A stretch of DNA of 64,000 nucleotides from Amorphochlora amoebiformis (lineage: Eukaryota; Cercozoa; Chlorarachniophyceae), in contig BAAHQB010000347.1 in NCBI GenBank assembly GCA_054601695.1, forward strand, positions 1 to 64,000, given 5' to 3'. The stretch's first letter is position 1, and every line of letters begins with the position of its first letter. The translations under genes were made by a program, and so were the position numbers. Shown here in pieces: positions 1 to 64,000 of the stretch. The notes beneath the pieces are model-generated. The model had not been told where the DNA came from and made no database searches. It saw nothing but the letters and a program-made list of their open reading frames with translations.

Positions 1-113
1 AACTTGAATTTGAATTCGATTTTCCGTTCATTCGACGAATCCCTACCCACCAAATCTCAGCGCGCTCCACGGCCACCCCAGCCAGCCAGGCCCCCAGGAG
101 TCCCAGGCCCCCT

Positions 114-743
114 TACCATGCCAAAGATAGGACGTCTAAAATCCCAAGCTCAAAGGAGAAAGCGTCTGCAGATGCCGGATCGAGGCCAATCTACCTCTGC
201 AAGTTCTGCAAGACCGTGCGATACATTGGTCTGCAGGTGGCTCGCTTCGCTGCGAACCTGGCCAAGTGCCCGTTGATCACTGAGGATGCGCTGTCGGACC
301 TCAACCAATCTGTCATACCGCGTAAATATAGATTGGTCGCCGACGAACGCTTGCGCATGATGGATTCCAAGTTGCTTGGGAAACATTCGCGAGACCAGAC
401 GAGTGTCGCGACTGCTACGCAACGCAACTCAACTACGCAAGGCAACTTAGCCAAGCGTCGCAAGCCCACCAAGCACTTGTTATCGACCTTCGTCGACACC
501 ATTACCAAGAACCAGGCATCAACAGCATTGTTCTTCCTGGAAAGGCTTATCGTCGAATAACGACCTCTCAGTTCTTCCGCGACTTCATCGCGGTGGTTCG
601 TCCGGGGCTCATGCAGTACATGCCCAGGACCGACTACTCATTCCGGAATCGATGGTTGAATATCCTGCATTCGCACCCAAACGAAAGTCAAGCGACTCGT
701 GGAACTCGACAACCGTGCGTTGGGACAGACGCTAGAGACGGCT
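114..743 (+). pseudogene. hAT-type transposase fragment (BED finger plus DUF659-like), frameshifted
   Basis: The frame open to the stop at 558-560 contains CKFCKTVRY, then ARFAANLAKCPLITEDAL. This resembles the BED zinc finger of hAT transposases (C-x2-C, a basic helix, then HLxKCP); here the expected His of HL is Asn. Further along, LLSTFVDTITKNQASTALFF resembles the region after the finger where hAT/DUF659 proteins have an F..G.PF segment. Similarity then continues in another frame from about 545: TSQFFRDFIAVVRPGLMQY, running to a stop near 743. One frameshift around 545-560 would rejoin them, so I call it a relic. The piece starts at or before the window edge, and no terminal inverted repeats or target duplication were found. 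The family assignment is by eye from motif spacing, not from a search. Confidence 0.45.
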
Positions 744-789
744 GAAGAATTCGGCCCAGAATCGCAGAAAAAAGCGAGCTGTAGTAACT

Positions 790-936
790 AGATACGGAAA
801 AAGTGATTGAATAACTTGGATAGCTTTAACTACTACAGAACTAGTTTAACTAGTTTAAATATATATTAAATTTAGTTCCCAATTGATAGATAAATTATAA
901 ATGTGACACTAGTATCTAGCACTGAATAGATCATGT

Positions 937-1001
<65 letters not shown>

Positions 1002-1781
1002 AAATAAACATAAATATCGTATAATAATACAATACTATATACTAATCCAATAGTATCAAGTTGTAGACTCTACAGTATACGTACAGTAACGTACGGCATA
1101 AGCTAGATAAGAGTACTAGCAATAGTCTAGATAGTGTCTAGACTCTAGAGATCAGTAAGTACTCTAGAACTAGTACCTTCACTATCGGATATACTAGTAT
1201 ACTAGATCTAGTAGATATATCATTGTGTAACTATCTAGACCTGTAGACTATATATGCATATCTAGATTATCTAGATTATGTCCGACTTGTCCTAGTTGTA
1301 CACGCACAGTGACACACTGGCATGTGGTGTTGTCTAGTTGTGTTACTTGTGTATGTCAATTAACTAGTTCTCATGCATATATGACGTTACATTGACGTAT
1401 GATATCTAGGTATATACTCAAAGTTATCTAAACATTTAGAACATAGTAGAATATCTGTATCTAGTATATGTATATATAATATTACATATACTAGATCTAG
1501 TAGATATACCCTGACTTGTAGTTGTATATATATATACGTGCCGAGCTTCGCGGGCTGCCTTGAAATGTACGTACATATCTACTAGATCAAGCATACATAT
1601 CTAGATATCTATTAGACGCAGGCCAAGTTGTTATCTAGTTATGTATATTGTCTATGAATTATCTAGATTACAATTACAGCTCTAGTACTAGCATACTTCC
1701 AGATACTAGGCCTAGTAGTAGCCTGAGACGTATGTAGATCTATAGGTCTAGGATCTTTTGGATTTCTTCTCCCTTTTTGAG
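790..1781. other. AT-rich unique sequence crowded with CTAG
   Basis: No exon with a convincing acceptor and donor was seen. It holds one (TA)n tract (about 941-993) and very many CTAG tetramers, often in ATCTAGAT or ACTAGTA contexts, with runs of near-palindromes at 1100-1270. It lies between the hAT relic and the 3' end of the next gene, so it may be intergenic and 3' UTR. A similar CTAG-rich stretch follows the UBX gene (34270-34846). Confidence 0.5.
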
Positions 1782-5764
<3,983 letters not shown>

Positions 5765-5820
5765 ATGTGATGTGTACAATATAATATATATATATATATA
5801 TATATGTATACGTATATATG

Positions 5821-5859
<39 letters not shown>

Positions 5860-5904
5860 GCATATATAACACATATAAACATGTGTATGTATATGTATGT
5901 ATGT

Positions 5905-5947
<43 letters not shown>

Positions 5948-6533
5948 GACATACATACCGTACATATGGAAAAAACAAAAAAGGATATACATACATGTAT
6001 AAATAAATATACTTCATATATTACGGTTTATGTCAGGGTTAATACTATTCATGTTAGGGTTTCTGAAAGTCGCGTTATAGGTTCTGTTTTCATCCTCTTC
6101 AAAGATTCATAAGGTTTCGCTCTCTCTCTCTCTCTCTCTCTGTCGCTATCTCTCTCTCTCTCGCTCTCTTTTTCTCTCGCTCTCTCTCACTCGCTCTCTC
6201 ACTCTCTCTCTCTCTCTCACTCTCTCGTCTCTCTCTCTCACTCGCGGTCTCTCATACTCACTTTCTCTCTCACTCGCCTTCTCACTTGCTCTCTCTCTTT
6301 TTCACTCGCTCTCTGTCACTTGCTATCTCTCTCTATCACTCGCGCGCGCTCTCTCTCTCTCGCTCTCTCTCTCTCTCACTCTCTAATTCTCTCTCTCGCT
6401 CTCTCACTCACTCTCTAATTCTCTCTCTCGCTCTCTCTCTTTCTCGCTCTATCTCTCTCTCATTCGCTCTCATTCGCCCTATCTCTCTGTCTCTCGCGCT
6501 CTCTCCCTGCGAATGTGTTTCTCTGTCTTTACG

Positions 6534-20186
<13,653 letters not shown>

Positions 20187-20198
20187 CTATATATAATA

Positions 20199-20251
<53 letters not shown>

Positions 20252-20280
20252 GTATATATATATATGTATATATATATTAC

Positions 20281-20313
<33 letters not shown>

Positions 20314-20381
20314 AATATATATATATATATTGGGATGCATACATTGTACTCACCCTCCTCCGTTTCAAATTCCATTCCCCC

Positions 20382-20457
<76 letters not shown>

Positions 20458-20619
20458 GCCCTACTAAAGAAACGCCGAACGTGAGAAACCTCACAGTGAC
20501 ATCTCGTGTCACACAGAGTGACATTTCATATCAATATTCCCAATGGCGACATATTGTTGGTTTCATACATCTGTAGAATATGCAATGTTATGAACATGTG
20601 CGTATCTACATCTATTTTT

Positions 20620-22011
<1,392 letters not shown>

Positions 22012-22383
22012 CGCGGGTATCTGTTAGAGGGGGGGGAAACGAAGAAAATGTCGGATTTGGAAGTTTTGGATGAAAAATTCGGGTCTCTAGTGGATTCCTG
22101 CTTTTTTACGCACTTATACGGGTCACAGAACCCTCCACTTGGACTCGAATGAGCAAAAGGAGTAGACCAAAATACGACATTCCGCAACTGGGCTATGCCT
22201 CGACCTGTAATAGTAAATCTATCGACACGTGACTTTCTATATTCCATGTTATTATCTAGATATGGTATTTTTGTATGTATTAGAGGTTTTCACACATACA
22301 CCTATATCTTATATATGATATATCAATATCTGGCCAATAATATCTGACCAATATTGTCACGCTCACTTGTCACAAATCGCATT
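22012..22383. promoter_or_regulatory. Divergent intergenic region with two CCAAT motifs
   Basis: Separates the ATG codons of two divergent genes. It contains CCAAT at 22333-22337 and 22348-22352 on the plus strand, 15 bp apart and 32-51 bp before the plus-strand ATG, and lacks the (TA)n and TTAGGG arrays common elsewhere. A role as a bidirectional promoter is inferred from position. Confidence 0.4.
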
Positions 22384-34269
<11,886 letters not shown>

Positions 34270-34846
34270 TCATGGATAATCGCTTGTGCTTGACTCGCTT
34301 CTAGCACTTTCTAGTACTTGCCGTCACGTTGTAGGGGGATGCTTAGAGCCTTAATTGGTGCTTCTTGAGCAAAGAAAGTTCATAATTTTATATTCAAGTA
34401 TCTTCGAACAAGTTGCGTCTGCCATATATATACATGGTAAATATCTAGAGGCTATATTTCGATCAGTTTAGTAGTCAGTCTGTAGTATTACATATACTAG
34501 ATACACACTAATATTAGGTGTTAGATATAGATATACAGTATCATATACTACATTTATGTAATCCACCTTAGTACTGTGTATGTGTATTTTTAGGTATTTT
34601 TGTGTGTAAATCTATATGTATTCTGACTACATCTAGTACATAGAAATTGTGCATTGTAAATGAAGTTATAAAATGGACATTTCTGGATTTATGAAAGATA
34701 TTACCTTTCTCTAGATTTTCTAGTCTACAGAAAATGTTAGATGTGATAACCATTATAATTATTCATTTTAGTCGCCGGCACATATATGGCTGACTCATAT
34801 ATTTTACATAATTAACATGCATATAGCCAAGTCTAGGTCGCCAACA
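34270..34846. other. CTAG-rich unique intergenic sequence
   Basis: Lies between the UBX stop and the next plus-strand ATG. CTAG occurs often, as in 790-1781. No exon or array was recognised. Confidence 0.45.
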
Positions 34847-36011
<1,165 letters not shown>

Positions 36012-36081
36012 GTTGGCGTAGTATAGAATATTCTATGCGCGCACATATTTTTGTCAGCAATATGTATATATATATATGTAT

Positions 36082-36122
<41 letters not shown>

Positions 36123-36189
36123 TATATATATGTATACATTTATATACCTAAATGTAGTTTTACAAATATAGATTTACATATGTATGTAC

Positions 36190-36257
<68 letters not shown>

Positions 36258-36493
36258 AACGTTTGTTTTGTATTCAATGTATACGTGAATATGATATGAT
36301 ATATAAATCACTGTTATATAATATATGTATTATATAAATATATATATATATATATAAACATACATATATAATAAACATTTGTATTGTTATTGAATGTATA
36401 CGTGAATATGATATGATATGTAAATCCCTATAGTATACGATATATATATATATATATATCAATACATATATATATATATACACATATATATAC

Positions 36494-36561
<68 letters not shown>

Positions 36562-36581
36562 GTATAATATACGTGAATATT

Positions 36582-62094
<25,513 letters not shown>

Positions 62095-62446
62095 ATCAGT
62101 GCGTCGGTGAATGTGAGTCGAATCAACACGTGTCCGGTACCCCTTTGGTGAAAACCTGGTGATTCTGCCTAAGAATGTAAATGGTTTGTTAGCATCATTT
62201 TCACCTAAGTTTCTTATTTCAAAATCAACCCGGGAAACCGGGGAAAGGAGAAGTAATCCCGGGATTGGAAGTAATACGATTAATCCCGGGATATCTAAGG
62301 AAAAAATCTCCAGGGATCTCCAACACGTGCGATCCCACTCGTCTTCAACACCCATTTCCAATCCCCCCCCCCCCCCCCGGGGTAGCCTAGGCTTAATTTC
62401 GACTTTTCGTTAAAATCTTGTTTAGGTTGTTCGAAACCGTGGGAAA
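62095..62446. promoter_or_regulatory. Divergent promoter region with two AATCCCGGGATT palindromes
   Basis: The 352-bp spacer between two divergent ATGs carries TAATCCCGGGATT at 62254-62266 and TAATCCCGGGAT at 62281-62292, plus ACCCGGGAAACCGGGG at 62228-62243 and a C16 run at 62365-62380. It has no (TA)n or TTAGGG array. A shared promoter is inferred. Confidence 0.5.
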
Positions 62447-62730
62447 ATGGCGGGAAGGACTTGTTTTTGCATTCTATTCGCCCTTTTCCTTCCGGAGATG
62501 GAAGCCCGTGATTCGAGTCTGCCATGGGGGGTAAGGGCTGGTCCTCTGTTTATTTCCCTGTATTCTAAAAGATTTTTCCTTTCCACTTTCTTTTTCGATG
62601 TTGTTATTGGTCAAACATTGACATACATACAGAAAATTCTACGCAATTATTGTCATATCGGCATGTATTCCATGGTGAAATATACCGCAAGAGATTTGCG
62701 CTGTGTACATTTTTTGCACGAATATGTATA

Positions 62731-62780
<50 letters not shown>

Positions 62781-63142
62781 TATGTGTGTGTGTGTGTAAG
62801 TGTGTGTGTGTACATAAAAACATATAGCGATTGCGACCTTGGGATGAATATATATATATCTCATGTTTTAACCCATTTGAGACAATTATGCTCGGACTCT
62901 TTTGATCTCATGCACACAAAGCTCCTGAGAACAAATTTGAACTGCTTTAATCATATGCTCGCTATCAGCTTCTATGAACACAGTTTGATTACATAATTTC
63001 ATTGGTTTTGACACACAATCATTGGCTTAGAGCATATTCTCATGGGTCACATCATATCATAGAGTCTAGAGATGCATGTCAACATACAATTATACGTGTA
63101 CTATATGTATATATAATCTATATATATATATATATATATTTG

Positions 63143-63184
<42 letters not shown>

Positions 63185-63206
63185 CATAATGTATAATATA
63201 TAATGC

Positions 63207-63255
<49 letters not shown>

Positions 63256-63261
63256 TAAATT

Positions 63262-63332
<71 letters not shown>

Positions 63333-63432
63333 TAGGATCTTAATCTAGTGATCGTTACAGACGTGCATTCATGGGTATCCGGAAGGAAACATCAACCATA
63401 TTATGTAATATATATATATATATATAATATAG

Positions 63433-63493
<61 letters not shown>

Positions 63494-63573
63494 TGTAAAT
63501 TTCTTAACGGAAATATGAACCATATGGCATAATGTAATATTACATTAATATATATGTAATATACATTAAATGT

Positions 63574-63613
<40 letters not shown>

Positions 63614-63614
63614 A

Positions 63615-63692
<78 letters not shown>

Positions 63693-63748
63693 GTTATATA
63701 TTTATATGTATATATATATATATATGTAGTTACATATATATGTATATG

Positions 63749-63819
<71 letters not shown>

Positions 63820-64000
63820 TACATATATATATAAATATATATACACATATATATATGTATATATGTGTACACTATACAATACACAGAATGCAGACTACGG
63901 GGATCTATGGTCATTTTACTATCATGTCAAACAGGAACAAACCCTAACCCTAACCCTAACCCTAACCCTAACCCTAACCCTAACCCTAGCCCTAACCCTA
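62447..64000 (+). CDS. Secreted or membrane protein, 5' part only
   Basis: Exon 62447-62530 ([20 protein letters not shown] then RDSSLPWG) has a signal-peptide pattern and ends at G|GTAAGG. Exon 62633-62674 ([14 protein letters not shown]) follows in phase, then exon 63361-63404 ([14 protein letters not shown]) in phase 0, with a 3' edge copy at 63499-63540. A possible exon starts at 63887 after ACACAG ([10 protein letters not shown] in the matching phase) and reaches the terminal CCCTAA array. 62835-63000 is unique and holds a 50-codon open frame, but its phase does not fit. The family is not recognised and the 3' part is outside the window. Confidence 0.5.
63939..64000. repeat. CCCTAA array at the window edge
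   Basis: Ten CCCTAA units with one CCCTAG variant, continuing past the end of the window. Treated as interstitial because many similar arrays occur inside genes here. Confidence 0.85.

Noticed and set aside
63939-64000. Chromosome end (true telomere)
   Set aside because: More than a dozen similar arrays lie inside introns, and the flanking sequence still looks genic; nothing shows that the chromosome ends here.

Overview
The window is nuclear DNA of an intron-rich, probably unicellular eukaryote. Long (TA)n tracts and interstitial TTAGGG/CCCTAA arrays fill almost every intron. There is no bacterial gene organisation, rRNA, tRNA or CRISPR. Real coding sequence is a small part of the 64 kb. 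It lies in exons of about 14 to 200 nt with canonical GT..AG borders; donors are often GTATAT because (TA)n starts right at the splice site. I found the genes by reading short unique islands on both strands and joining them only where splice phase agreed. I cannot name the species. TTAGGG-type repeats, a NEK-like kinase and a tyrosine-kinase-like kinase fit several protist groups, for example unicellular holozoans or metamonads (inference).

Layout, left to right: (1) 114-743 (+), a decayed hAT-type transposase fragment, then CTAG-rich unique sequence. (2) 1782-5764 (-), a small basic protein of unknown function, first exons tentative. (3) 6534-20186 (-), a 24-exon gene for a single-pass membrane protein with a Cys-rich segment and a complete NEK-like Ser/Thr kinase domain (505 codons open across all joins). 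(4) 20620-22011 (-), a 59-residue CxxC protein, perhaps thioredoxin-related. (5) 22384-29732 (+), a 10-exon PPPDE/DeSI-type isopeptidase of 192 residues. (6) 29737/30458-34269 (+), a coiled-coil plus UBX-domain protein, possibly spliced to gene 5. (7) 34847-36011 (+), a weak gene with a 19-bp minisatellite. (8) 36582-62094 (-), a very long kinase gene: an acylation-type N-terminus (MGxxC plus Cys cluster), a conserved globular region, and a tyrosine-kinase-like domain with QRD for HRD and DWG for DFG. (9) 62447 to beyond the right edge (+), a secreted or membrane protein with a signal peptide.

The main observation is structural. Many introns are tandem arrays whose unit is the edge of the neighbouring exon, including its splice site, plus a block of (TA)n or (TTAGGG)n. 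Copies of an exon's 5' edge lie upstream of that exon and copies of its 3' edge lie downstream, in genes on both strands, with up to about ten copies per array. The introns therefore hold rows of decoy acceptors and donors attached to real coding fragments. I know of no named repeat class that fits; this is the best candidate for something undescribed.

Genes 5 and 6 plausibly belong to ubiquitin/SUMO-Cdc48 biology. The two kinases look like membrane-associated signalling enzymes (one by a transmembrane helix, one by predicted lipidation). All exon models are manual and need transcript evidence.
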